A program made the translations under genes and the position numbers. The notes below the pieces were generated by a model. The model was not told the DNA's origin and ran no database searches. It was given only the letters and a program-made list of their open reading frames with translations. Positions 42,752 to 50,888 of a DNA stretch of 50,888 bases are shown in pieces. The stretch comes from Veillonella ratti (GTDB taxonomy: Bacteria > Bacillota > Negativicutes > Veillonellales > Veillonellaceae). Location: contig NZ_RQUX01000016.1 in assembly GCF_003992115.1 (NCBI RefSeq), forward strand, positions 1-50,888, written 5' to 3'. Position 1 is the stretch's first letter, and each line of letters starts with the position of its first letter.

Positions 42752-43774
42752 ATGAATATTCAAATGAATTGGCACAAATGGCGTCTTACAGCTGTGTTGA
42801 CTACCGTTTTGGTAGCGGGCGCCGCTATACTGGGAGGCTGTGGTCTGGGTGATAGCACCGGTGATGTCGGCAAAGGGGGCTTACCCGTAGTGGCGACGGT
42901 GTATCCGGCCTATGATATAGCAAGGCAAGTTGGGGGCGACAAGGTGAATGTAACTTTATTGGTACCGCCGGGAACAGAACCGCATGATTGGGAACCAACC
43001 GTAAAAGATTTGAAGGCAGTGGGACAGGCGAAAGTATTTATTTATAACGGCGCCGGTTTGGAACCGAGTGAAAAATTATTGGCTCCGGATATTTTAAAAG
43101 AGGCTAAACCGGTGGAGTTGGCAAAGTCGGTTGACGTTATGCCGATTAAAACCGTAGAGCTTGATAATGAAACGGAAGCTGACCATGATCACAATCATCA
43201 TACTGATGCAGCGCATCATGACGATGACGGTCATGACCATCATCATGGTACGGTGGACCCTCATATTTGGCTCAATCCGATGAATGTAGCTAAAGAAGTG
43301 GACGCCGTAGTGGCGGCCTTTAGTGAAGCCGATCCGGCCAACAAAGACTATTATGAAGCCAATGGCAAAGCGTATAAAGAAAAATTGACAGCTTTAGATG
43401 CACAGTACCGAGCATTTGCAGCAACGATTCCAAATAAAGAGCTGGTCGTAACTCATGAGGCCTTCGGCTATTTGGCCAATCGCTACGGTTTTACCCAATT
43501 GGGCATCATGGGGGTAGCGCCGGACGCGGAACCTACGCCGGAACGGATGGCGTCGATTATCAGTTTTGTCAAAGCGCATAAAGTAAAGGCCATCTTCAGT
43601 GAAGAATTAGTTAATCCAAAACTCGCCGAGGCTATTGCCAAAGAAACGGGCGCTAAGGTGTATATGTTAAATCCGGTAGAAGGCTTAACCGAAGAACAAA
43701 TGAAAGCAGGGGCTACGTATTTATCTATTATGGAAGATAATTTGAAGGTACTAAAAACAGCGTTAGGTGCTTAA
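42752..43774 (+). CDS. Zinc-type ABC transporter substrate-binding lipoprotein (ZnuA-like)
   Basis: 340 aa. Lipoprotein signal with lipobox LGGC (Cys30). Cluster A-I metal-binding protein family (SBP_bac_9): VVATVYPAYDIARQVGGD, EPHDWEPTVKDL (first metal His), a His/Asp-rich flexible loop (about 143-165, with HDHNHH and HDHHHG) typical of zinc carriers, DPHIWLNP, VVTHEAFGYLANRYG, and the C-terminal acidic ligand region FSEELVNPKLAEAIA. It sits outside the membrane and feeds an ABC importer whose ATPase and permease are not in the window. Confidence 0.93.
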   Translation: MNIQMNWHKWRLTAVLTTVLVAGAAILGGCGLGDSTGDVGKGGLPVVATVYPAYDIARQVGGDKVNVTLLVPPGTEPHDWEPTVKDLKAVGQAKVFIYNGAGLEPSEKLLAPDILKEAKPVELAKSVDVMPIKTVELDNETEADHDHNHHTDAAHHDDDGHDHHHGTVDPHIWLNPMNVAKEVDAVVAAFSEADPANKDYYEANGKAYKEKLTALDAQYRAFAATIPNKELVVTHEAFGYLANRYGFTQLGIMGVAPDAEPTPERMASIISFVKAHKVKAIFSEELVNPKLAEAIAKETGAKVYMLNPVEGLTEEQMKAGATYLSIMEDNLKVLKTALGA

Positions 43775-43910
43775 TAATACGTATTTTATAAGAATGTCAA
43801 AGGCTGTTTTAGGTGGTTTATAGTACTTTTTGAGGCTGAAAAGAAAAGAGAATTATCAACGTATTTCTCAATCACATAGGGGATATTGATATTTCGCATT
43901 GACTGAACTA

Positions 43911-43940
43911 TTGCCGATTATCGCGTTACTATGTTAAAAT
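43911..43940 (+). promoter_or_regulatory. Promoter of the SCIFF peptide gene
   Basis: TTGCCG (43911-43916), 18 bases, TAAAAT (43935-43940), preceded by TGT (extended -10). About 40 bases before the gene. Confidence 0.55.
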
Positions 43941-43980
43941 AAAAGTAACGTATAGTAGTATTTTGAGGAGGTTGAACACC

Positions 43981-44124
43981 ATGGCAAAACGAATTCGTAC
44001 AATCAACACTGAATCTTTACAGAAAACTGCTAAAACCGGTGGCTGCGGCGAATGCCAGACTTCTTGCCAGTCCGCTTGCAAAACAAGCTGCACTGTAGGC
44101 AACCAGGTTTGCAAACAGAAATAA
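43981..44124 (+). CDS. scfA: SCIFF ranthipeptide precursor
   Basis: 47 aa. ATG at 43981 behind GAGGAGG. It matches the SCIFF family (six cysteines in forty-five residues): Cys at 22, 25, 29, 33, 37 and 44, in GGCGECQTSCQSACKTSC. The N-terminal half (MAKRIRTINTESLQKTA) serves as leader. The adjacent radical-SAM enzyme is expected to form a thioether from a Cys sulfur to a Thr; Cys33 to Thr38 has the five-residue spacing I recall for characterised SCIFF peptides. SCIFF peptides occur across clostridia and Negativicutes, and their role is unsettled (quorum or metabolic signalling has been proposed). A terminator separates it from the maturase gene, which allows a higher peptide level. Confidence 0.95.
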   Translation: MAKRIRTINTESLQKTAKTGGCGECQTSCQSACKTSCTVGNQVCKQK

Positions 44125-44157
44125 GATTTCTTATCTGTTTTGATACGTCAATGACCC

Positions 44158-44206
44158 AATAAGATCCAATCATTATGTGATAGTGATTGGGTCTTATTTT
44201 ATTTTT
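44158..44206 (+). terminator. Terminator between SCIFF peptide and maturase
   Basis: AATAAGATCCAATCA (44158-44172) with TGATTGGGTCTTATT (44184-44198), one G-U, then TTATTTTT. The remaining spacer to 44391 is AT-rich and has a TATAAT at 44348-44353 as likely -10 for the maturase. Confidence 0.9.
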
Positions 44207-44391
44207 ATAATTTAAAGTAATTCAAGCTATATTTAAAACAACCCAAGGCATGCAAAATTAATAAATCAGAATTTTCGAAAGGTCTTGTATGTCATTATTT
44301 CATATATGGTAGAACCTTTTTTTTAAGCTAAAAGTAGATAAATGATGTATAATATAAAGGTAGTAGTAACTATTAAATATATGGAGGTACC

Positions 44392-45831
44392 ATGTTAGAA
44401 TTAAAACCAATGATTCACAAATTCAAGATGAAGGATAAGTATTTCTGTCTTGATGTAAATAGCGGTATTATTCACGTGATTGACGAATTTACCGATAAAG
44501 TGCTCGACATTTATGACGGCACGAATCGTGATGCGGTTCATCAGGCTTTTGACGGGGTTGAATCACCGGAAGAAATCAATGAATTATTAGACGAATTGGA
44601 CGCTTTGATTAAAGATGAAATGCTCTATGCACCAATGTCTGAAGATTTCAAATTGGTGGCGGCTGAAAAACCGATTGTTAAAGCATTATGCCTTAACATT
44701 GCTCACGACTGCAACTTGGCTTGCCGTTACTGCTTTGCCAGCCAGGGCGATTACGGCGGGGTAAAACGTGAACTCATGAGTTTTGATGTGGCCAAACGTG
44801 CCGTTGATTTCTTAATCTCTATGAGTGGTCCTCGTCAACATTTGGAAATAGATTTCTTTGGCGGCGAACCATTGATGAACTGGGAAGTCGTTAAGCAGAC
44901 CATCGAGTATGCTGAAAAAGTAGGTGCTGAGCACAATAAGATTTTCAAAATGACCATGACTACTAACGGTGTGTTGTTGACTCAGGAGAAAATTGATTAC
45001 CTCAACGAACATAAATTGAGCATGGTACTATCTATCGACGGTCGTGAAGAAGTGCATAATCACATGCGTCCGAGCGCCGGCGGTACGGATACGTATAAAA
45101 CCGTTGCCAAAAACTTGATTAACGCGGTTAAACAGCGTCATGGTCTTGAATACTATGCACGCGGTACCTATACGCATAATAATCTCGATTTCACGAAAGA
45201 CGTTATCGCCATGTCCGACCTCGGTTTTGAACATTTATCCATGGAACCGGTAGTTGGTAAAGAAGGGGACTATGTACTTCGTGAAGAAGATTTACCGGCT
45301 TTGATGGAAGAATACGAAAAGCTTGCCGATTTGTATTTGGAACGCCAAAAAGCAGGTTGGGGTGAGAAGTTCAACTTCTTCCACTTCCGCATGGACTTAT
45401 ATCGTGGCCCATGTATGGCTAAACGCTTGCGCGGTTGCGGTGCCGGTCATGAATACATGGCCATCGTACCGAACGGCGATATTTACCCATGCCATCAGTT
45501 TGTCGGTCGTGACGGTTATGTATTGGGGAATGTGTACGAAGGTCTTAAAAACTTTGATATTCCTCGTGAATTCCGCAATACTCATGTATTTACAAAACCG
45601 ACATGTGCCGCTTGCTGGGCTAAATTCTTCTGCTCCGGCGGTTGCCATGCCAATAATGAAACTTTTACAGGGACTATTCACGAACCATATGCTTTAGGTT
45701 GTGAATTGCAGAAAAAACGCATTGAATGCGCCATTATGATCCAGGCTGAGCTTGATGAATTGCGTGAACAAGGGATTGTGCCGAAGGAGGATCCGGCCTT
45801 CCAGGAACGCAAACAGCATAATTGGATGTAA
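44392..45831 (+). CDS. scfB: SCIFF radical-SAM maturase
   Basis: 479 aa. The N-terminal RiPP-recognition-like region (about 1-95) begins with IHKFKMKDKYFCLDVNSGI. The radical-SAM core has CNLACRYCF (about 107-115), whose three Cys hold the SAM-binding 4Fe-4S cluster, and FFGGEPLMNWE. The C-terminal SPASM region (about 340-450) carries further cluster Cys: GPCMAKRLRGCGAG, YPCHQFVG and CAACWAKFFCSGGCHANNE. It forms the sulfur-to-carbon thioether in the neighbouring SCIFF peptide. ATG at 44392 follows TGGAGG. Confidence 0.96.
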   Translation: MLELKPMIHKFKMKDKYFCLDVNSGIIHVIDEFTDKVLDIYDGTNRDAVHQAFDGVESPEEINELLDELDALIKDEMLYAPMSEDFKLVAAEKPIVKALCLNIAHDCNLACRYCFASQGDYGGVKRELMSFDVAKRAVDFLISMSGPRQHLEIDFFGGEPLMNWEVVKQTIEYAEKVGAEHNKIFKMTMTTNGVLLTQEKIDYLNEHKLSMVLSIDGREEVHNHMRPSAGGTDTYKTVAKNLINAVKQRHGLEYYARGTYTHNNLDFTKDVIAMSDLGFEHLSMEPVVGKEGDYVLREEDLPALMEEYEKLADLYLERQKAGWGEKFNFFHFRMDLYRGPCMAKRLRGCGAGHEYMAIVPNGDIYPCHQFVGRDGYVLGNVYEGLKNFDIPREFRNTHVFTKPTCAACWAKFFCSGGCHANNETFTGTIHEPYALGCELQKKRIECAIMIQAELDELREQGIVPKEDPAFQERKQHNWM

Positions 45832-45884
45832 AACTAAATACCGTATAACAAGTAAGCAAATAGTATATAATAAAGGAACTATTT

Positions 45885-48170
45885 ATGAAGCGACAAGGTA
45901 TACGATTTACAGGGATAGTACAGGGGGTCGGTTTTCGGCCCCTGATTGCGGTTGTAGCACGAGAGCTGGGATTAACGGGTTTTGTTTATAATGACGATGC
46001 CGGTGTTTATGTAGAAGTGCAGGGTACGGAAAAGGCGTTGGCAAAATTTGTTGACGCCGTAAAAGAGCGAAAGGGACCTATAGCACGCATTGATACGGTT
46101 AAGGCATATGAGATTCCTTTAAAGGAGGACAGCCTATTTGTCATTGCGCCTTCGCCGGCGGGGAAACAACCGGCTACGTTTATCGGCGCCGATACGGCTC
46201 CGTGTGAGGCGTGCCGAAGGGAACTGCACGATCCGATGAATCGCCGTTTTCATTACGGCTTTATTAACTGTACCCATTGCGGACCTCGTTACACCATTGT
46301 AGAGACAGTGCCGTATGACCGTAAATTTACATCAATGAAGGAGTTTCCCCTTTGTCCGGCTTGTAAGAACGAATATGAGTCGGAAGACAATCGCCGTTAT
46401 CATGCAGAACCGAATGCATGCCCCGTATGTGGCCCGCAATATACATTATATGAAGTGAATAACGGTGAATTAGAAGCAACTTCACCGGATTTGGATCCGC
46501 TCACTTTGGGCCGTGACTACGTCATGACCGGTCATATTATTGCCTTTAAAGGGGTAGGCGGTTATCACTTGGTGTGTGACGCCACGAATGAGAAGGCCGT
46601 TATGACTCTTCGAGAGCGTAAACAACGGCCGCATAAACCTTTAGCGGTTATGGTGGATTCGTTGGCAATGGCGAAAGAAATTGCCCATATTACGCCGGAA
46701 GAAGAAGCACTCCTACAATCGCCGGCGCGGCCTATAGTATTAGTACCGCAACGGAGCGATGCTAAAGTGGCGTGGCAGGCGGTAGCGCCTAATAATCACT
46801 ATGTGGGGATTATGCTTCCTTATGCGCCGGTCCATGAAGTTTGGCTGCCGGCCGGTGCCGTATGGGTTATGACCAGCGGTAATCGCAGCGGCGAACCGGT
46901 GATTTTTAAGGATGAGGAAGCCGTTCTTAAGTTGAAAAATGTGGCGGATTATTTCCTCGTTCACAATCGTCGCATCGTGGCATCCGTTGATGACTCGGTG
47001 GTGGAAGTGGTTAAGGGTGAAACCTTGCAAATCCGTCGCAGCCGCGGTTATGTGCCTACGTCTTTTAAAGTTCGGTTACCGAATGAAGGTAAAAAGACGG
47101 TACTTGCCATGGGTGGCGACTTAAAGAATGCGTTTGCCATGAATCGTAACGAGGCAGTCCTTATGGGCCCTCATATCGGTGATTTGGCAAATATGGCCAT
47201 GAACGACAGTCTGGTTTGGACTATCGATCGGTATAAAGATTTATTCGGCCTTACACCGGAAGCGGTAGTAGCCGATTATCATCCGCAGTATTTCTCTTCC
47301 CAATATGGCAAAACTTATAGTGAAGAGCACAATATTCCATTTATTCAGGTGCAACATCACCATGCCCATGTAGCGGCGGTTATGGCTGAATACGGGCTGG
47401 ATTCGGAGCCCGTTTTGGGTATCTGTTTCGATGGCACCGGCTATGGCTTAGACGGCACTATATGGGGCGGTGAGTTTTTACTCTGCCAAGGCCATTCCAT
47501 GCAGCGTTTAGCTCATATACATACGGCCCCGTTACCGGGTGGTGAAGCGGCTGTTAAAGAACCGTGGCGTCAGGCTCTTTGGTATGTACGCGATAAATTT
47601 GGCGATGATACACCGGCTTGGCTTGAACCGTGGTTCAATCAATTGCCGGATAATTGGGAATTGTTGGATTTTATGATGAAAAACAATATGCCTATGGTTG
47701 ACGCCAGCAGTGCGGGTCGTTTATTCGATGCGGTGGGCTGCTTGTTGGGCCTTGGTAATGAGCACACCTTTGACGGTCAGATTGCCATGAGCCTTGAACA
47801 ATTAGCCTATGGTGAGCGTGGCAAAATTAAGGAATTTATTTTTGACGGCAAAATCCTTGATTTTAAACCGTTGGTTCAGGATATTATCGGTCATTTGGGT
47901 GACGGCATTTCTAAACGCGTTTTGGCGGCGTCGTTCCATCGAACCTTAGCTTATGGCATTACGGAAACGATGGAGCATTTGTGCACTCAATATAATATTA
48001 AGCAAGTTATTCTTTGCGGCGGCGTTTTTCAAAATAGACGCCTTATCGAAGAAATGATGAGTATAAATCACGATCAAGTTATGCTGTTGCCGCGTCAAGT
48101 GCCGCCTAATGACGGCGGTTTAGCCTTGGGACAATTATGGCTAGGTCACCAGAAGTTGGCTGACCTGTAA
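45885..48170 (+). CDS. hypF: Carbamoyltransferase HypF
   Basis: 761 aa, full length. It makes the thiocarbamate/cyanide precursor for the NiFe hydrogenase active site from carbamoyl phosphate and ATP. The acylphosphatase domain (about 1-90) has GIVQGVGFRPL. Two zinc fingers follow (CEACRRE with CTHCGPRY, and CPACKNEY with CPVCGP; about 108-186). Next come the YrdC-like domain (about 200-390, KGVGGYHLVCDA) and a Kae1-like domain (about 400-761) with HHHAHVAAVMAE and CFDGTGYGLDGTIWGGEF. First gene of hypFCDE; ATG follows AAAGGAAC. Confidence 0.97.
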   Translation: MKRQGIRFTGIVQGVGFRPLIAVVARELGLTGFVYNDDAGVYVEVQGTEKALAKFVDAVKERKGPIARIDTVKAYEIPLKEDSLFVIAPSPAGKQPATFIGADTAPCEACRRELHDPMNRRFHYGFINCTHCGPRYTIVETVPYDRKFTSMKEFPLCPACKNEYESEDNRRYHAEPNACPVCGPQYTLYEVNNGELEATSPDLDPLTLGRDYVMTGHIIAFKGVGGYHLVCDATNEKAVMTLRERKQRPHKPLAVMVDSLAMAKEIAHITPEEEALLQSPARPIVLVPQRSDAKVAWQAVAPNNHYVGIMLPYAPVHEVWLPAGAVWVMTSGNRSGEPVIFKDEEAVLKLKNVADYFLVHNRRIVASVDDSVVEVVKGETLQIRRSRGYVPTSFKVRLPNEGKKTVLAMGGDLKNAFAMNRNEAVLMGPHIGDLANMAMNDSLVWTIDRYKDLFGLTPEAVVADYHPQYFSSQYGKTYSEEHNIPFIQVQHHHAHVAAVMAEYGLDSEPVLGICFDGTGYGLDGTIWGGEFLLCQGHSMQRLAHIHTAPLPGGEAAVKEPWRQALWYVRDKFGDDTPAWLEPWFNQLPDNWELLDFMMKNNMPMVDASSAGRLFDAVGCLLGLGNEHTFDGQIAMSLEQLAYGERGKIKEFIFDGKILDFKPLVQDIIGHLGDGISKRVLAASFHRTLAYGITETMEHLCTQYNIKQVILCGGVFQNRRLIEEMMSINHDQVMLLPRQVPPNDGGLALGQLWLGHQKLADL

Positions 48171-48291
48171 GGTTAATCTGAAAACCGTGAATAAAACGGT
48201 AGAATATATGGAGTCATATATTTTGTCGGCAACAAGCAGTTTTGATCAAAGAAGTTATTAAAACTCCGTTTGAAAGTTAGGAGGAAACACT

Positions 48292-48543
48292 ATGTGTTTA
48301 GCAGTACCTGCTCAATTAATAAAAGTAAATGAATTCATCGGCACGATTGAGCTTACGGGAGTAACCAGGGATGTTAATCTCATGTTGGTGCCGGAAGCCA
48401 AGGTTGGCGATTACGTACTGGTTCATGCCGGTTGCGCCGTCCAAATCGTAGATGAAGAAGAGGCTAATGCAACAATGGAAGCCTTTAAGGAGTTGGAAGA
48501 ACTTGAAGAAAATTACTTTGCAGGAAAAAACGCAGGTCGCTAA
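48292..48543 (+). CDS. hypC: Hydrogenase assembly chaperone HypC
   Basis: 83 aa. It starts with MCLAVPAQ, where Cys2 binds iron or HypD. An OB-fold core with VGDYVLVHAGCAVQIVDEEEA follows. It carries the Fe(CN)2CO unit with HypD to the hydrogenase large subunit. ATG at 48292 follows TAGGAGG. Its last about 14 codons overlap the probable start of hypD. Confidence 0.96.
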   Translation: MCLAVPAQLIKVNEFIGTIELTGVTRDVNLMLVPEAKVGDYVLVHAGCAVQIVDEEEANATMEAFKELEELEENYFAGKNAGR

Positions 48544-49621
48544 TGAACTGTTGGAAGAAATAAAGGCACTTCATACGCTGGGCAAACAAGTTCGGTTCAT
48601 GGAAGTGTGCGGTACCCATACGGTGGCAATTTTCCGCGAAGGGATTCGCCAATTGTTGCCGGACGGTATCGAGCTCGTCAGCGGGCCGGGCTGTCCCGTA
48701 TGTGTAACCGACCAGGTATATATGGATAAAGCGCTGGCCTACGCGGCCATGGATGATGTGATTGTGGCCACTTTCGGGGATATGCTCAAAGTTCCGGGCA
48801 CGCACAGTAATCTGTGGGAAGCGAAGAGCGGCGGAGCCCATATCCACATTATCTACAGTCCTTTGGAAATTATTGAACTCGGAAAAGCTAATCCGGATAA
48901 AAAAATCGTATTCTTGGTCATTGGGTTTGAAACGACTATTGCCGTTATTGCGGCGGCCGTTAAGGCGGTGGCAATGTCCGGTCTTAAAAATGTGTTCTTC
49001 TTGGTATCTCATAAATTGGTACCTCCCGCTCTGTGGGCGTTGGCTAATCAAAAAGAAGGCCATCTGGACGGCTTTATTTTACCGGGGCACGTGAGTGTTA
49101 TTATCGGCGAAGAACCATATAGCTTTATTCCGACGGAATGCCACATGCCATCCTGTATTGCCGGTTTTGACGGCCTTGAAATCTTGGCGGCGGTGCGCGA
49201 TTTATTGGCACAGCGCAAGAGCGGTCAGTACTATGTGGGCAATCAATATAAGTCGGTGGTCGCTAAAAAAGGGAATCCGGTGGCTGTGAAGCTTATGGAT
49301 GAACTCTATGAAGTGATTGATGATACCTGGCGCGGTATCGGCGTGATTCCGCAGTCCGGTTTGCGCTTAAAAGGTGAATATGCTGCCTTTGATGCGGAGC
49401 GCATGATTCCACTCGGGCCTATTGAAAGTGGCGGTGTGCCGAAAGGCTGTCAATGCGGTCGCGTCTTACAAGGCTTAATTCGTCCCGACGAATGCGGTTT
49501 GTTCGGTAAGTTATGTACGGCCGACCATCCGGTAGGTGCCTGCATGGTGTCTGTAGAAGGAAGCTGTGCGGCTTGGTATAAATACGGTCGTGCCAGCGGC
49601 GGTATGACTTGGGAAGAATAA
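48503..49621 (+). CDS. hypD: Hydrogenase formation protein HypD
   Basis: About 372 aa. The frame is open from an ATG at 48452 inside hypC, but that stretch is not HypD-like. TTG at 48503, ten bases after AAGGAG (48487-48492), gives an N-terminus KKITLQEKTQVANELLEEI, fitting the family, and a 41-base overlap with hypC. Motifs: MEVCGTHT, SGPGCPVCVT, GFETT, and the C-terminal Cys set CQCGRVL, RPDECGLFGKLC and GSCAAWYKYG that hold the 4Fe-4S cluster. It is the scaffold for Fe(CN)2CO assembly with HypC. Confidence 0.93.
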   Translation: MKKITLQEKTQVANELLEEIKALHTLGKQVRFMEVCGTHTVAIFREGIRQLLPDGIELVSGPGCPVCVTDQVYMDKALAYAAMDDVIVATFGDMLKVPGTHSNLWEAKSGGAHIHIIYSPLEIIELGKANPDKKIVFLVIGFETTIAVIAAAVKAVAMSGLKNVFFLVSHKLVPPALWALANQKEGHLDGFILPGHVSVIIGEEPYSFIPTECHMPSCIAGFDGLEILAAVRDLLAQRKSGQYYVGNQYKSVVAKKGNPVAVKLMDELYEVIDDTWRGIGVIPQSGLRLKGEYAAFDAERMIPLGPIESGGVPKGCQCGRVLQGLIRPDECGLFGKLCTADHPVGACMVSVEGSCAAWYKYGRASGGMTWEE

Positions 49622-49644
49622 AGACAGAGCCCTTGGGCGATGCT

Positions 49645-49693
49645 TTTATTGGAATATCTTTAGTGGAATACTTCTATTTGAATACCTTTATTG
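49645..49693. repeat. 3.5 copies of a 14-bp tandem repeat before hypE
   Basis: TTTATTGGAATATC, TTTAGTGGAATACT, TCTATTTGAATACC and a partial TTTATTG lie head to tail in the 113-base hypD-hypE spacer. Confidence 0.65.
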
Positions 49694-49734
49694 CGAGCCT
49701 GCTGATATGCGGTTTGCCGGCAAAGGAGTAATTT

Positions 49735-50745
49735 ATGGATGAAACAATACGCTTGGTTCATGGCAATGGCGGCCGATTCAGCCATGAACTGATGGAAAAA
49801 TATATTATGCCTCATTTTAAAAATGACGCATTGGCAAAATTACATGACGGTGCTCAATTCGATGTGCCTGCTGGACGCATGGCGTTTACCACCGATTCCT
49901 ACGTGGTAACACCGCAGTTTTTCCCCGGTGGCAACATCGGTAAATTAGCCGTATGCGGTACGGTTAACGATTTGGCAATGAACGGGGCTAAGCCGTTATA
50001 TCTGAGCTGCGGCCTTATCTTGGAAGAAGGGTTGTCGGTGAAAACCTTGGATTCCGTTTTGGCAACTATGGCCGATATGGCCAAAGAAGCAGGCGTTTCC
50101 ATTGTGACCGGCGATACGAAGGTCGTTGAAAAAGGGGCCGTGGACGGGTTATATATCAACACAGCCGGTGTGGGGATGATTCCGGATGGAATTAATATCG
50201 ACCCCACCCGTGTGCAGCCGGGCATGAAGATTATTGTATCCGGCTCGCTTGGTGACCATGCCATTGCCGTTATGGGTAGTCGCTATGAACTGGCATTACC
50301 ACCAACAATTAAAACCGACTGTGCGCCACTGAATCATATGGTTATGGCAGTACTTGATGCAGTGGGGAATAAAGTGGCTGTTATGCGTGATCCGACCCGT
50401 GGTGGTTTAGCTACAACGCTCTATGAAATTGCCGGTCAGGCGAATGTGGGTATCCGTGTAGATGAACATGCCTTACCGATTCATGATGAAGTACAGTCCG
50501 TGTGCAGTATTTTAGGCTATGATCCACTCTATTTAGCGAACGAAGGGAAAGCCGTATTCGTCGTCGAAGCCGATGTGGCCGATACAGTGCTTGAAATCTT
50601 GCATGCTAACGAATATGGCCGTGAAGCCGCTTGTATCGGTGAGGTGCTAAGTGCCAATGCCGGTAAGGTGGGGCTTAAAACAGCGCTCGGCGGTGTTCGC
50701 TTGCTAGATCAGTTGGGTGAGGACCAAGTGCCGAGAATTTGTTAA
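49735..50745 (+). CDS. hypE: Hydrogenase maturation protein HypE
   Basis: 336 aa, PurM/AIR-synthase-like fold. It dehydrates the thiocarbamoyl group on its C-terminal Cys to thiocyanate, supplying CN- ligands. The C-terminus is the canonical PRIC (Cys336). Other motifs are GNGGRFSHELM, FTTDSYVVTPQFFPGGNIG, VCGTVNDLAMNGA, VTGDTKVVEKG and RDPTRGGLATTLYEIA. ATG at 49735 follows AAAGGAG. No hypA, hypB or hydrogenase structural gene is in the window. Confidence 0.97.
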   Translation: MDETIRLVHGNGGRFSHELMEKYIMPHFKNDALAKLHDGAQFDVPAGRMAFTTDSYVVTPQFFPGGNIGKLAVCGTVNDLAMNGAKPLYLSCGLILEEGLSVKTLDSVLATMADMAKEAGVSIVTGDTKVVEKGAVDGLYINTAGVGMIPDGINIDPTRVQPGMKIIVSGSLGDHAIAVMGSRYELALPPTIKTDCAPLNHMVMAVLDAVGNKVAVMRDPTRGGLATTLYEIAGQANVGIRVDEHALPIHDEVQSVCSILGYDPLYLANEGKAVFVVEADVADTVLEILHANEYGREAACIGEVLSANAGKVGLKTALGGVRLLDQLGEDQVPRIC

Positions 50746-50789
50746 AGAACTCTAATATTTTTATAGATAAAATTTAATAGGTATATGCT

Positions 50790-50827
50790 AAAGCAGTTAT
50801 AAAATTTTTACTTTATAACTGCTTTTT
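50790..50827 (+). terminator. Terminator of the hyp operon
   Basis: AAAGCAGTTATAAA (50790-50803) with TTTATAACTGCTTT (50812-50825), a perfect 14 bp, then TTT. Confidence 0.92.
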
Positions 50828-50888
50828 TGATTTATAAATTTATTAAAAGTAAAATGAAGTGTTTATTTAGTTGATAAATATATTTAAC

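Noticed and set aside
45841-45884. TATAAT at 45866-45871 as the hypF promoter
   Set aside because: A start about 7 bases downstream would fall on the ribosome binding site; the real promoter is probably further upstream.

Overview
The window reads as chromosomal core DNA of a low-GC member of the Firmicutes. It is most likely a non-sporulating member of the Negativicutes (Veillonella-like), although no rRNA is present to prove this. Three blocks keep a gene order known from Bacillus subtilis: purR-glmU-prs-pth; yaaO-tmk-holB-ricT-trmN6-rsmI-metG-tatD; and yabE-like-rnmV-ksgA. SpoVG, normally between purR and glmU, is missing. I saw no tRNA, rRNA, CRISPR array, transposase or prophage gene. 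Almost every gene lies on the + strand; the exceptions are prfC and a DEAD-box helicase gene.

Layout: 0.2-2.8 kb, two nhaA-type Na+/H+ antiporter genes, each with its own terminator. 3.1-3.9 kb, a secreted peptidoglycan-binding/3D-domain protein with a palindrome centred on its -35 box. 4.1-8.2 kb, purR (preceded by PurBox-like sites), glmU, prs, pth. 8.2-8.7 kb, a consensus promoter, a leader and a 65-aa unknown protein. 8.7-9.2 kb, a Nudix hydrolase. 9.3-17.9 kb, a decarboxylase followed by replication, RNA-modification and tRNA-charging genes. 18.2-23.4 kb, a polyphosphate operon: a Ppx/GppA-HD enzyme, a degenerate Ppx-like paralogue and ppk1. 23.9-27.9 kb, a G5/3D-type wall protein, rnmV, ksgA and a polysaccharide deacetylase, separated by repeat-rich spacers. 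28.1-28.5 kb, a three-level nested inverted repeat. 28.5-34.3 kb, prfC (-), topB (+) and the helicase (-). 34.9-40.5 kb, a probably Fur-controlled metal cluster: feoA, feoB, a FeoB-associated Cys-rich peptide, a small helical protein and a P1B-type ATPase lacking the usual CPx motif. 40.6-43.8 kb, two unknown membrane proteins, an ECF S component and an orphan zinc-binding lipoprotein. 44.0-45.8 kb, a SCIFF peptide gene (47 aa) and its radical-SAM maturase. 45.9-50.7 kb, hypF-hypC-hypD-hypE for NiFe hydrogenase maturation, in which hypD probably starts at a TTG inside hypC.

The most unusual structure is at 28099-28542. Three diverged left arms are followed by three right arms in mirror order. 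Each left arm matches its own partner (inner stems of 18/18, 17/17 and 18/18 bases) better than it matches the neighbouring arms. This gives a Russian-doll hairpin between the convergent deacetylase and prfC genes. The adjoining spacers also contain 32-bp x3, 53-bp x2, 45-bp x2 and 18-bp x2 tandem repeats, so 25.7-28.5 kb looks like a hotspot of intergenic rearrangement.
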